Assembly (NCBI GenBank): GCA_903835555.1
Contig: CAILNN010000081.1
Span: forward strand, 1 to 41,962
Length of the DNA: 41,962 nucleotides
Direction: 5' to 3'
Source of the DNA: an uncultured Verrucomicrobiota bacterium
Lineage (GTDB): Bacteria > Verrucomicrobiota > Verrucomicrobiia > Limisphaerales > UBA9464
Shown here: positions 1 through 7,523 of the stretch, in pieces
Position numbering within the stretch: position 1 is the stretch's first letter
Layout: each line of letters starts with the position of its first letter
Program-made: the position numbers and the translations under genes
Notes under the pieces: model-generated
The model's input: the letters and a program-made list of their open reading frames with translations, nothing else
What the model was told of the DNA's origin: nothing
Databases searched by the model: none

Positions 1-98
1 ATCCGATATTCATCAGGGATAGGAGAAGCGTGGACTATAGGGAGATAGGAGATGCCGATGGCAATGGCCGCCACGGCAAAGAGTGGACGCAGTTTCAT
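1..98 (-). CDS. Secreted protein, N-terminal fragment cut by window edge
   Basis: An ATG at 98 on the minus strand opens a frame that runs to the left edge without a stop. Only about 32 residues are visible. They form a classic Sec signal peptide: a positive start (MKLRP), a hydrophobic core rich in Ala and Ile (LFAVAAIAIGISYLPIV), and an Ala-His-Ala type site (VHA|SP) for signal peptidase I. The mature protein would begin SPIPDEYR. The body lies outside the window, so no function can be given. A copy of repeat family B lies 54 bp upstream. The alternative minus frame at 13-249 has no signal peptide and was not preferred. Confidence is moderate because so little of the protein is visible. Confidence 0.6.
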   Translation of the reverse strand, partial: MKLRPLFAVAAIAIGISYLPIVHASPIPDEYR

Positions 99-151
99 GG
101 ATGACCAGAAGTGCGACCAATTCCGGCCCCGAGCGCAAGCGGAAAGAGTTT

Positions 152-247
152 CTGGACTCCAAATAACCGCTTTGCTTCCTGCTCCCATAATCCACACGTA
201 ACTCCTTGACGTAAAGCAACATCGGTAGGGCGAGACCTCGTCGAGCC
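152..247 (-). repeat. Dispersed repeat, family B, copy 1
   Basis: Read on minus, this 96-nt stretch aligns without gaps to 18782-18877. About two thirds of the bases agree, best over the first 50 nt, which share CCCTACCGAT and TTGCTTTA. Both copies face the same way and lie upstream of minus-strand genes for secreted proteins. When read in the shared frame most differences fall in first and second codon positions, so it looks like a DNA element or a decayed sequence, not a gene under selection. The rest of the 274-bp spacer (99-372) shows nothing else I can support. Confidence 0.55.
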
Positions 248-372
248 ATGGCCGTGCCCCGTCACGCCCCCGCCCGTTCCCCTAACCACCGCTCCCCGTT
301 CGCGGACGTCGGATACCGTCCGAGCGAAGTAAGACTCCAGAATTCGCTCTACAGAGGGTTGCCGTACCGACG

Positions 373-1545
373 TCAACCAGCGCCTTTCCCCAATTTTATT
401 CCCGCCGAAAGCCCGTCCGAATCAACCAAAAGCGACGTCCGCAAGACCACTGCAACCAACCACCCGAGCAAAAGCAAAGCCATGATCGGATGCCAGACGA
501 GCGCGAAGCTATTGCCAAAGAGCGGACGAACGAGATTGGGGAGAAGTCCCATGCTGAGTACGGCTGCTCCCCAAAACCAAGCCGTTGTGCGCAGCCCTCG
601 ATTCCACGCTAATACCGAAGCCAAGGCAAAGCCGGGAGCCAGAATCACATAGCTGTTTGCCTCGGTCATTGGATTGAACAACATCAGGTAGAGGGCGGAA
701 AACCCATACCATGCCAAGCTGCGTCCAGGTTCGGATTGCCGACGCACCCAAACCACGCAGAGGACAAACATCGTCAGTCCAGCGATCGCCCGTAGGGCGA
801 GCCCGGGCGTGCCATTGAGCTCGGTCCCAAAAGCTCTGATGATCCCGTTTAAATCAGCAAAGCGGTTCTCGGAAATCACCGCGCATTCGCGCAAATTGGC
901 CCAGGACGCCTGATACTGGCTGGTGACATACGGTGCCGGAGCTGTGGCATAGGGCAGGAGAAGAACCGCAATGGTCGCCACTAGAGAAGGAACCAGCAGG
1001 CTCGGAAATACGGCCACGGCCAGCCCAATCGCAGCGATCCCCAACGGCTTCACGGCCACCGTCAACCCCAGAAACAGGGCTGCCAACCACATACGCTTTT
1101 CCAGACAGCATGCGGTCGCCAGCAAGAACAACCCCGCCATCGTTGCGTTGGCTTGACCATTACTGATGGCGGGAAGACATAGGGGGAAAGACAAAGCGGT
1201 GACGAAAAAGAAATCCCGGTCCAATCGTTCCGCCGATTGGGAGCAAGAGCGGCAAATACGCCAGAGGCCGCCCGCGATCATGGCCGTGCCCAGCCATCGC
1301 CATACCACCTCGCTCAGCCGCAGTGGCATCCATTCAAACGGCGCGTACAAGGCTACGAAAGGGGGCAGGTAATGCATGCCTGATGTCCCTTCATATAAAG
1401 TCTTGCGTTCCGCCCAATCACGGGACGCCTGATGGTAGGTTGGCGTGACCGTGCGCTTGATTGGATTGATCGCAACCCGCACGCTGATCACCGACAACGA
1501 AATCAACCAGAGCGCCAGCGCCCCTATCAAATATCCACGCCTCAT
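373..1545 (-). CDS. GT87-like (DUF2029) membrane glycosyltransferase
   Basis: A 390-residue polytopic membrane protein with roughly ten hydrophobic segments. The short motif NGQANATMAGLFLLA followed by GLTVAVKPLGIA matches the GQ-N...K pattern of GT87 enzymes (DUF2029), which use polyprenyl-phosphate sugars to mannosylate or arabinosylate glycans on the outer face of the inner membrane; that role is family knowledge. An acidic, aromatic loop after the first membrane helix (YHQASRDWAERKTLYEG) is where such enzymes carry catalytic residues. The ATG at 1545 (MRRGYL) is preferred over an in-frame TTG at 1566. The gene is divergent from the GT9 gene at 1622, and the two together suggest a surface-glycan function. 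Substrate is unknown. Confidence 0.65.
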   Translation of the reverse strand: MRRGYLIGALALWLISLSVISVRVAINPIKRTVTPTYHQASRDWAERKTLYEGTSGMHYLPPFVALYAPFEWMPLRLSEVVWRWLGTAMIAGGLWRICRSCSQSAERLDRDFFFVTALSFPLCLPAISNGQANATMAGLFLLATACCLEKRMWLAALFLGLTVAVKPLGIAAIGLAVAVFPSLLVPSLVATIAVLLLPYATAPAPYVTSQYQASWANLRECAVISENRFADLNGIIRAFGTELNGTPGLALRAIAGLTMFVLCVVWVRRQSEPGRSLAWYGFSALYLMLFNPMTEANSYVILAPGFALASVLAWNRGLRTTAWFWGAAVLSMGLLPNLVRPLFGNSFALVWHPIMALLLLGWLVAVVLRTSLLVDSDGLSAGIKLGKGAG

Positions 1546-1621
1546 CGATTCACGAGTTCGGGCCAAGTGACGCCGGACGGCAAGCCCATTTCTTCAGTCT
1601 TGATCGAGCCCATCTTCGCCA

Positions 1622-2683
1622 ATGTCCTCAACAACCGAACTGTATTCGCTAACCGTCGGTGCACGTCGGTTGGTAGTGGTCGATCTCGGTTTCCTCGGCG
1701 ACACGGTGCACCTCGTTCCCGCGCTCTGGGAATTGCGACAACATTACCCGGAGGCACAAATCGATGTGGTGACGACACCGCTCGGGGCTGCGGTTCTAAC
1801 GCTGACTCCCTGGATTCATCGCGTCTGGGCTATCGAATTGGACAAGGCCCGCCGTTCGACCTGGGCACAAATCCGAACCGTCTGGGCCCTTCGACGTGCC
1901 CGCTTTGACTTGGCCCTCAATTTCACCGGGGCCGATAGGACTCTTATCCTCATGGGGCTTACCGGCGCTCGCCATGGGGTCGCACGGGTTTCCGACCGCT
2001 GGCATTTTTGGAATCCATGGCTGATCCGGCATTGGGTTCCGCAACCCGACCGCCTGCAACCCGTTTATGAGCAGCGCCGCGTGATGCTTAAGGAATGCGG
2101 ACTCCCCATCGCCGGGCCTGCCCGATTCAACCTTGAAATCCCAGAGGAAGCCAACCGTTGGGCCGCCAAGAAAATTCCGGCACAATCCATTCACCTGTCA
2201 TTGAGTGCCAGTACTCCCATTAAAGAATGGCCGCTGCATCGATGGATTGAGCTCGGTAGACAACTCACAGCGGAATTCCCCGAATTAGCAATCGTTGTGA
2301 CTTCCGGGGCGAGCACTCGCGAACAGGAACGGGTGCGGGATTTTTCCCTCGCCGTCGGCGACGGTCGCGTTTTCTCCATCCTTCAGCCATCCTTACCGCA
2401 ATTCGCCGCCCTGCTGATGCGTTGTCGACTCCATATCGGCTGCGATTCCGGTCCGCTCCACCTGGCCATGGCATTGGACACACCCACCATTGCGCTGTTT
2501 CGCCAGTATTTTGGCATGGAAGAGTGGCTTCCCCGCGGGCGACACCACGGCCACCTCACCGTTGCCTGTGCGTGTGCCGGTCAGCGCAAACCACCCTGCT
2601 TGGAGCGATCAACCTCCGACTGCCTGAATTCGATTTCCGCTCCGATTGTGATGAACTCCGTCCGACAACTCCTGGCGCTATAA
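1622..2683 (+). CDS. Glycosyltransferase family 9 (heptosyltransferase-like)
   Basis: A 353-residue protein with the two-Rossmann GT-B layout of ADP-heptose:LPS heptosyltransferases. The N-terminus has the family's VVVDLGFLGDTVHLVPAL loop, where residues near the GD pair bind acceptor, and the C-terminal half has CDSGPLHLAMALDTPTIALF, the conserved D-S-G-P-x-H-L-A nucleotide-sugar motif. The start of the second domain (HLSLSASTPIKEWPLHRW) is also typical. Length matches the usual 330-360 residues. Such enzymes add heptose or related sugars to lipopolysaccharide core at the cytoplasmic face. The exact sugar cannot be told. The last about 40 residues contain several Cys and are more divergent. 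A minus-strand GT87-like gene is transcribed away from it. Confidence 0.85.
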   Translation: MSSTTELYSLTVGARRLVVVDLGFLGDTVHLVPALWELRQHYPEAQIDVVTTPLGAAVLTLTPWIHRVWAIELDKARRSTWAQIRTVWALRRARFDLALNFTGADRTLILMGLTGARHGVARVSDRWHFWNPWLIRHWVPQPDRLQPVYEQRRVMLKECGLPIAGPARFNLEIPEEANRWAAKKIPAQSIHLSLSASTPIKEWPLHRWIELGRQLTAEFPELAIVVTSGASTREQERVRDFSLAVGDGRVFSILQPSLPQFAALLMRCRLHIGCDSGPLHLAMALDTPTIALFRQYFGMEEWLPRGRHHGHLTVACACAGQRKPPCLERSTSDCLNSISAPIVMNSVRQLLAL

Positions 2684-2802
2684 TTCGGTCGTCAATGCGG
2701 CTTAGGCTTTTGGTGTTCCCCAAAAAAGCTTTTCCACTTGCCTGTAGGCATTTCTGGATGCGGCAACCACAGTCTACGGCGCTTCCTGAGTCATGGGCAA
2801 AA

Positions 2803-2912
2803 GGATATCCGCCAGGTCGTGGACTGCGCCTGTCCTCTGGCGCTTTGGGGATGGCGGCGCGATACACCGCAGCCGGAGTCTCCTCATGGGTTCCTCAAGG
2901 TTTGGATCAAAA
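2803..2912 (+). repeat. Dispersed REP-like repeat, family A, copy 1
   Basis: The first 44 nt (2803-2846) agree with 10343-10386 at 40 positions; the resemblance fades but continues to about 2912, sharing ATGGC, GAGTCT and CCTCA blocks at equal spacing. The core holds a small inverted repeat, GCGCC...GGCGC, around 2826-2843. No protein-coding frame is convincing here. It occupies most of the 336-bp spacer between the GT9 gene and the convergent membrane-protein gene. Confidence 0.7.
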
Positions 2913-2965
2913 AGCATTAGAGAACCCAACCAGTTTCAGAAACAGGACCCGATGGACATCAAAAG

Positions 2966-3005
2966 AATCTGTGAAAATCTGCGCCAATCTGCGGTTAATA
3001 ATCTG
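2966..3005 (+). repeat. Phased AATCTG hexamer repeat
   Basis: AATCTG occurs at 2966, 2976, 2986 and 3000; the first three are exactly 10 bp apart, that is on the same face of the helix. It lies just beyond the 3' end of the minus-strand gene that stops at 3020. Function unknown. Confidence 0.5.
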
Positions 3006-3019
3006 CCTCCGAATCCCTC

Positions 3020-3976
3020 TTACGCCGAATACCCAAACTGCACCACATAATCGGCCAGCGGGGTCCCCGAAAGCGCGTACGGACCATGGACTGCCACAGC
3101 CATCGCCCAATCCCGATGATCCGCATGTGCGGTCAATGCACCTCCAATATCTGGATAGGCCTTCTTGAGCCGGTCTGACAGGCGCTTTTGCGAGCTCATC
3201 CAACGGTCGTTCTTCCAGGGGAAAAAGCTCATCAGATAGGCCCACGCCCCCATTGACGCCACTTGACCCCATCCGTGGTACCAATCCTGCCACGCTGATC
3301 CGTCCTCGTAGTGTCGATAAAGCCGGTATCCCACCAGCGCAAACGCCAAAAGGTACAATAGACTAAACGGCAATCTGACCCAGAATGGTACCCGCGATCG
3401 ATCGGCTACGGGAGGTGTTTTCCAGACGATTTCTTGAACAGCAGTCAGCCCTTTGACTTTGTCGACCAAATCTAACACCCGAATTCCGTCCGATTCAGAG
3501 AGGGTATTATAAACCGCTCGTTCCAAATCGGTCACCTCGCTTTGAAGCGGTCCCATTGCTATCACGGCCACTCCATTTGGCCCGCCCAGGATGATGTTTC
3601 CATTCCTCGCCAGGCTGGTGATCGCCGCTTGTGCGACACGTTGGGCACCTCCCGTCATCGCAGCGATTGCAAAACAGTTTTCGGATAAAGGAGCCGAATC
3701 GGCTCGTCTCAGTTGGAGGAATTTGGAACCAAAGTAAGCGATGTAGACGACCATCCCTGCAAGGTTAGCTAGGTGCAAAAGGTCGGGTGTTCCCGTCGCT
3801 TCCTTGAACCCAAGCCAGGTCACCGCCGCATCCAATTGCGCAACCCCATTGGTCAGCACCGTCATCACCGGTTCATTGGTTGTCCCAGCCGCCTTGAGCT
3901 CGATTGGAGTACAAAGAACAATCCCAGCGCTAATAATACCCAATTCGCGGATCAACGTCCTCGGTACATGGTCCAT
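3020..3976 (-). CDS. TIGR04222-like membrane protein
   Basis: I read this as a 318-residue protein starting at the ATG at 3976 (MDHVPRTL). The open frame reaches back to 4261, but that part overlaps prs and lacks domain character. The N-terminus has a signal-like hydrophobic stretch (LGIISAGIVLCTPIEL), followed by a membrane segment (LANLAGMVVYIAYF). A soluble module (CFAIAAMTGGAQRVAQAAI ... ITSLARNGNIIL ... DLERAVYNTL) resembles the TIGR04222 domain, whose hallmark is a GG-x-x-R-V motif and a conserved second half. Two further membrane segments follow (SLLYLLAFALVGY; MGAWAYLMSFF). The Gly/Cys-rich tail usual in TIGR04222 proteins is absent and the C-terminus is different. Function of the family is unknown. 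The gene is divergent from prs. Confidence 0.5.
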   Translation of the reverse strand: MDHVPRTLIRELGIISAGIVLCTPIELKAAGTTNEPVMTVLTNGVAQLDAAVTWLGFKEATGTPDLLHLANLAGMVVYIAYFGSKFLQLRRADSAPLSENCFAIAAMTGGAQRVAQAAITSLARNGNIILGGPNGVAVIAMGPLQSEVTDLERAVYNTLSESDGIRVLDLVDKVKGLTAVQEIVWKTPPVADRSRVPFWVRLPFSLLYLLAFALVGYRLYRHYEDGSAWQDWYHGWGQVASMGAWAYLMSFFPWKNDRWMSSQKRLSDRLKKAYPDIGGALTAHADHRDWAMAVAVHGPYALSGTPLADYVVQFGYSA

Positions 3977-4117
3977 TCCTCGAAAATGAGTTCCCCAGAC
4001 TCGCATGAAGAGAATGGACCCGTTTCTCAAGCACTTGGCAATGCCTTGGTTGTGCCGAGGAAAAACAACTTTGCGCCGATTGCTTTGACTTGTTACCGTA
4101 GGGTTACGAAATAAACC

Positions 4118-4148
4118 TGCCACCGGTGACGGTGGCATTTCCATTTTT
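4118..4148 (+). promoter_or_regulatory. Attenuator-like hairpin in the prs leader
   Basis: TGCCACCG-GTGA-CGGTGGCA is a perfect 8-bp stem closed by a GNRA-type loop (4118-4137). It is followed by TTT and, three bases later, TTTTT (4138-4148), the form of an intrinsic terminator. It lies about 40 nt before the prs start, and no plus-strand gene precedes it, so it would sit inside the prs leader. A candidate -35 (TTGACT, 4085-4090) lies upstream, with no good -10. On minus the same hairpin is followed by a short T-rich tract. Confidence 0.5.
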
Positions 4149-4178
4149 GGCTGATTTGACCGGACACCACTCCTCCTA

Positions 4179-5123
4179 GTGAAAATCTTCTCGGGAAATT
4201 CGAATATCGAACTGGCGACCTCGATTTGTTCCAGCATTGGCGTGCCGCTTGGGAAATGCACGGTCAGTGCGTTCCCTAACGGGGAAACCTACGTCAAAAT
4301 CGATGAGAATGTCCGCGGTGAGGATGTCTACATCGTCCAGTCCACCTGCCCGCCGACCAATCATCACTTGATGGAGCTATTCATCATGATGGATGCCGTC
4401 CGACGAGCGAGCGCTGCCCGGATTACCCCTGTTTTGCCCTACTACGGATACGCCCGCCAGGACCGAAAGGACCAACCGCGCGTCCCGATTTCCGCCAAAT
4501 TGGTCGCCAACCTCTTGGTGGCCGCCGGTGCCAATCGCATCCTGACCATGGACCTGCATGCCCAACAAATTCAGGGCTTTTTTGATATTCCCGTCGACCA
4601 CCTCTATGCGGCCCCGGTGATTTACGAATACCTCCACAGCAAGCGGATCGAAAACTTGGTGGTGGTGAGTCCCGACGTGGGCGGCATCAAGATGGCCTAC
4701 GCCTATGCCCAGCAATTGGATGCCGAACTGGCCATCGTCGCCAAGCGCCGAAAAAGCCCAACCGAAACCGAGGCCACCGCCGTCATTGGGGATATCGCTG
4801 GGAAAAACGTGTTACTCGTCGACGATTTGACCGAAACGGCCGGAACCTTGACCAGCGCGGCTGCTTTGCTAAAGGCCCGGGGAGCTAATTCCGTCATCGC
4901 CTGCGTGTCCCATGCGCTTCTCAGTGACCTTGGGATCAAAAGAATGCGGAATTCCTGCATTGACGAACTCATCACGACCGATACTATACGCCGCTCTGCG
5001 ATCGAGGGAGTGAACATCACCACCCTCTCGGTTGCCGGTCTGCTCGGGGAGGCGATCAAACGCATCCACGGGAACAGTTCGGTGACATCGCTGTTCGAGT
5101 TTAAGGGCGGGCGCACCAGTTAG
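4179..5123 (+). CDS. prs: Ribose-phosphate pyrophosphokinase (PRPP synthetase)
   Basis: Makes phosphoribosyl pyrophosphate from ribose 5-phosphate and ATP in the cytoplasm, feeding purine, pyrimidine, NAD, His and Trp synthesis. The 314 residues match the family's 310-320. Visible motifs are FPNGETYVKI near the N-terminus, ARQDRK of the flexible/ATP region, the family signature DLHAQQIQGFFDIPVDHL, and the PRPP-binding loop VDDLTETAGT. The start is GTG at 4179 (MKIFSGN), with no Shine-Dalgarno; the leader bears TCCTCC just before it. A terminator-like hairpin lies about 40 nt upstream and may regulate it. rplY follows after 55 bp, containing a perfect TTCCGGA-AG-TCCGGAA palindrome (5130-5145). 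trpA and nadB in the window belong to pathways linked to PRPP. Confidence 0.97.
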   Translation: MKIFSGNSNIELATSICSSIGVPLGKCTVSAFPNGETYVKIDENVRGEDVYIVQSTCPPTNHHLMELFIMMDAVRRASAARITPVLPYYGYARQDRKDQPRVPISAKLVANLLVAAGANRILTMDLHAQQIQGFFDIPVDHLYAAPVIYEYLHSKRIENLVVVSPDVGGIKMAYAYAQQLDAELAIVAKRRKSPTETEATAVIGDIAGKNVLLVDDLTETAGTLTSAAALLKARGANSVIACVSHALLSDLGIKRMRNSCIDELITTDTIRRSAIEGVNITTLSVAGLLGEAIKRIHGNSSVTSLFEFKGGRTS

Positions 5124-5129
5124 ACGTCA

Positions 5130-5145
5130 TTCCGGAAGTCCGGAA
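5130..5145. repeat. Perfect 7-2-7 palindrome between prs and rplY
   Basis: TTCCGGA-AG-TCCGGAA is a perfect inverted repeat with a 2-nt centre, too tight for a stable RNA loop without losing pairs, so a DNA-binding site or chance are both possible. It lies 34 bp before the rplY start. Confidence 0.4.
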
Positions 5146-5178
5146 GATGAAAATTGGGCGTCGGCTGATACGACTGAC

Positions 5179-5904
5179 ATGAAATCATTGCCACTAGGCG
5201 CTCAACCGCGCACGCTGTCTCATCGCAAGGGCTCTCGTCTACTTCGGGCGAAGGGGCTCATCCCTGCTGTCATCTACGGGCGTCACCACGCTCCCCAGAA
5301 TCTGGAAGTGGATGTCGAACAATTTGAAGAGCTGGTCCATAAAGCACACACCGAAATCATTCTCGTCGACCTCACCGTCGCCAATGATCCTGTTCCCAAC
5401 CGCTTGGCCATCGTCCAGGACGTTCAGCACAACCCACTGACAGCCAGCGTTCTTCACATCGATTTTCACGAGGTTAAGCCGGACGAAAAGGTGACCATCG
5501 AGGTCCCCGTTGAAGCGAAGGGAGAATCCGAAGGTGTCAAGTCCGGTGGCGGCACTCTGGAGCACGTCCGTTTCAAGCTCAAGGTTCGTGCTTTGCCCAA
5601 GGACCTGCCCGACCAAATCGTGGTCGATGTTTCCCATATGAAGGTTAACGAGACCTTGCACATCGGGGAAATCAAAGCCCCCGAGGGGGTTGAACTCCTC
5701 GGCGACAAGAAGATTCCAGTTTTCGCAGTGGCCGCTCCGCTCACGGCGGAAGCAGAAGCCGCTGCAGCTCCTGCCGATGGCAAGCAGCCCGAAATGATCA
5801 AGGAAAAGAAGGAAGAAGGCACCGCAGCCAAAGCTGGAGCCAAACCCGATGCCAAGGCAGCGGACAAGGCGGGCGACAAGAAGCCCGCAGACAAGAAGAA
5901 ATAG
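5179..5904 (+). CDS. rplY: Large-subunit ribosomal protein bL25 (Ctc form)
   Basis: Binds 5S rRNA in the 50S subunit. The N-terminal about 95 residues carry the L25 RNA-binding beta-barrel (RKGSRLLRAKGLIPAVIYG; VQHNPLTASVLHIDFHEV), followed by the C-terminal TL5/CTC beta domain (KVTIEVPVEAKGES...; DQIVVDVSHMKVNETLHIG). This two-domain form is the long version of the protein. From about residue 190 there is a roughly 50-residue low-complexity tail of Ala, Lys, Glu, Asp and Pro, which is probably disordered. Length is 241 residues against about 200 for typical Ctc. The ATG at 5179 gives the expected start. It lies between prs and pth, a common bacterial order (prs-rplY-pth). Confidence 0.96.
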   Translation: MKSLPLGAQPRTLSHRKGSRLLRAKGLIPAVIYGRHHAPQNLEVDVEQFEELVHKAHTEIILVDLTVANDPVPNRLAIVQDVQHNPLTASVLHIDFHEVKPDEKVTIEVPVEAKGESEGVKSGGGTLEHVRFKLKVRALPKDLPDQIVVDVSHMKVNETLHIGEIKAPEGVELLGDKKIPVFAVAAPLTAEAEAAAAPADGKQPEMIKEKKEEGTAAKAGAKPDAKAADKAGDKKPADKKK

Positions 5905-5917
5905 CCCACCGCATTGT

Positions 5918-5942
5918 GGCGTCGGGATTTTAGCCCAACGCC
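5918..5942 (+). terminator. Candidate hairpin terminator after rplY
   Basis: GGCGTCGGG-attttag-CCCAACGCC forms a 9-bp stem with one mismatch. The following bases (GCAGTTGGCTTTCTTCGC) are only mildly T-rich, so termination may be partial and pth could still be read from the same transcript. Confidence 0.4.
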
Positions 5943-5972
5943 GCAGTTGGCTTTCTTCGCTTCCCGCCTCCC

Positions 5973-6548
5973 ATGAGATTGATCGTCGGGCTAGGCAATC
6001 CGGGACGCGAGTACCGGGATACGCGTCACAATGCCGGCTTTATGCTGGCAAATCGGTTAGCCGATCGATGGCGGGCCAGCTGGAGATTGGAAGCAAAGTT
6101 TCAGGGCGAAGTAGCAGAGGGTAGAAGAGAAGGGGACCGATTGATCTTCTGCAAACCGTCGACCTACATGAACGCCAGTGGAGAGTCAGTGGCCAAGGTC
6201 GCTGGCTTTTATCGGGTCGATGCAGGCAACGTCTTGATATTGGTTGACGACGCCGACTTACCTTTGGGTTCGATACGTTTGCGGGCCGATGGGAGTCCTG
6301 GAGGACACCACGGTCTTGAGTCGGTTGAGCGGCATTTGGGTACCCGGATGTACCCTCGGTTGAAGTTGGGGATTGCGCGTCCGCAAACGGGTGGACGGGA
6401 TATCGCCAATTATGTCTTGGAAAAATTTAGTGACGAAGAGCTGCCGTTGTGGGAGAAATCGATCTCCCGAGCGGAAGCTCAAGTCGAGTGTTGGCTGGGC
6501 GATGGAATCGCCAAGGCCATGAGTTTGTACAACGGGAAAGTGGAGTGA
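5973..6548 (+). CDS. pth: Peptidyl-tRNA hydrolase
   Basis: Recycles tRNA by cleaving the ester of peptidyl-tRNA released from stalled ribosomes. The 191 residues match the bacterial Pth family. The catalytic set is present: Asn9 (GLGNPG), His19 in DTRHNAGF, Met66-Asn67 (KPSTYMN), and Asp92 in VDDADLPLG. The glycine motif reads GGHHGLES (residues 110-117); most family members have GGHNGL, and the Asn (N114 in the E. coli enzyme) contacts tRNA/peptide, so His113 is an unusual replacement. It begins at ATG 5973. It follows rplY by 68 bp and precedes rpsF by 58 bp in a translation cluster. Confidence 0.96.
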   Translation: MRLIVGLGNPGREYRDTRHNAGFMLANRLADRWRASWRLEAKFQGEVAEGRREGDRLIFCKPSTYMNASGESVAKVAGFYRVDAGNVLILVDDADLPLGSIRLRADGSPGGHHGLESVERHLGTRMYPRLKLGIARPQTGGRDIANYVLEKFSDEELPLWEKSISRAEAQVECWLGDGIAKAMSLYNGKVE

Positions 6549-6606
6549 GGTCAACCTGAGGTTTGCCAAAACTCCAAGTTCAGGCAGCAGATAGAAAGGA
6601 ATCGCA

Positions 6607-6918
6607 GTGAAACGCTACGAAGGATTATTCATCCTCGACATGACGAACAAAGAAGAGGGCCTGAACGAGGCCGTCGACAAGGTCAAGGCCGTGATCAGCG
6701 CCGCCGGTGGTCGCGTCGATACCGTCCAGAAACTGGAAAAAAAGGCTTTCGCCCGCGTTCCGGACAAGCGCGTGTCCGCAGGGCACTACGTCAATATTCT
6801 TTTTGAGGCTGAACCTGCCGCCATCGCCATATTGCGCAGCAAGTTCACCTTGATTGATGAAGTCTACCGGGTTCTTTTCACGGACGCTCCCAATATCCCG
6901 GTTCCCCTACCTGCCTGA
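6607..6918 (+). CDS. rpsF: Small-subunit ribosomal protein bS6
   Basis: A 103-residue protein of the 30S platform, where S6 normally pairs with S18 against 16S rRNA. It opens with the family signature RYEGLFIL and has LEKKAFARVPDKRVSAGHYVNILFE-type strands, ending with the DEVYRVLF strand. The start is GTG at 6607, supported by AAAGGA about 8 nt upstream. The C-terminus ends soon after the core fold, without the long acidic tail of E. coli S6. It heads the rpsF-ssb-rplI block. Its partner S18 (rpsR), usually encoded between ssb and rplI, is absent here. Confidence 0.96.
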   Translation: MKRYEGLFILDMTNKEEGLNEAVDKVKAVISAAGGRVDTVQKLEKKAFARVPDKRVSAGHYVNILFEAEPAAIAILRSKFTLIDEVYRVLFTDAPNIPVPLPA

Positions 6919-6996
6919 GGTCAACTTCACCCCTTTCCCGATGTCAGCCCACTCCAATGGGCCTGACCCGCTCCCTCACCCTCCAACCCAACTCCC

Positions 6997-7476
6997 ATGC
7001 GCGGCTTCAATAAAGTCATCATTGCGGGTAATCTGACGGCAGACCCCGAGCTTAAGTACACGCCCAAGGGGACCGCCATTGCGCGTCTGCGGCTCGCTGT
7101 TAATCGCTCTTACAAGACCGATACCGGTGAGACCAGGGAAGAGGTGACCTATGTCGACGTCGATGCGTGGGGGCAGCAAGGGGAAGTGATCTCCCAGTAC
7201 TTGCGTAAGGGCAAGCCTATCCTCGTGGAAGGGCGCCTCAAGCTGGATACTTGGGATGACAAAGCCACCGGCCAGAAGCGGAGCAAATTGGGGGTTGTTC
7301 TGGAAAGCTTCACCTTTCTTGACGCCCGCGCACAAGACGGCGGTGGGGTTGGCGGGGGAGCCCCTGTACCACCTCCTTCGCGGCCCCGTCCGAGTCAGCC
7401 TCAAGCTTCCGCGCCGCCATCAGCCCAAGAATCGGACGGTCCGCCTCCCATTGAAGAGGATGACGTGCCGTTTTGA
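6997..7476 (+). CDS. ssb: Single-stranded DNA-binding protein
   Basis: Coats single-stranded DNA in replication, repair and recombination. The N-terminal about 110 residues form the OB fold (NKVIIAGNLTADPELKYTPKG; TYVDVDAWGQQGEVISQYL; GKPILVEGRLKLDTWDD). A Gly/Pro/Gln/Ser-rich flexible linker follows, then the acidic tip EEDDVPF, equivalent to the DDDIPF peptide that docks repair and replication partners. Length is 159 residues, in the usual range. Start ATG at 6997. It lies 78 bp after rpsF and 47 bp before the rplI start, the classic association with ribosomal protein genes. Confidence 0.97.
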   Translation: MRGFNKVIIAGNLTADPELKYTPKGTAIARLRLAVNRSYKTDTGETREEVTYVDVDAWGQQGEVISQYLRKGKPILVEGRLKLDTWDDKATGQKRSKLGVVLESFTFLDARAQDGGGVGGGAPVPPPSRPRPSQPQASAPPSAQESDGPPPIEEDDVPF

Positions 7477-7523
7477 TCCATTCGTTACATCGATTTCGCA
7501 ACATCCAATTTTTATTCGTTCGT

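Noticed and set aside
95-376. 93-residue minus frame sharing PTDVAL with a frame at 18719-18907
   Set aside because: The two frames match, but differences fall mainly in first and second codon positions and there is no good start site; reported as a DNA repeat instead.
3977-4261. N-terminal extension of the TIGR04222-like gene overlapping prs
   Set aside because: It overlaps the start of prs, contains the leader hairpin, and a signal-like N-terminus begins at 3976.
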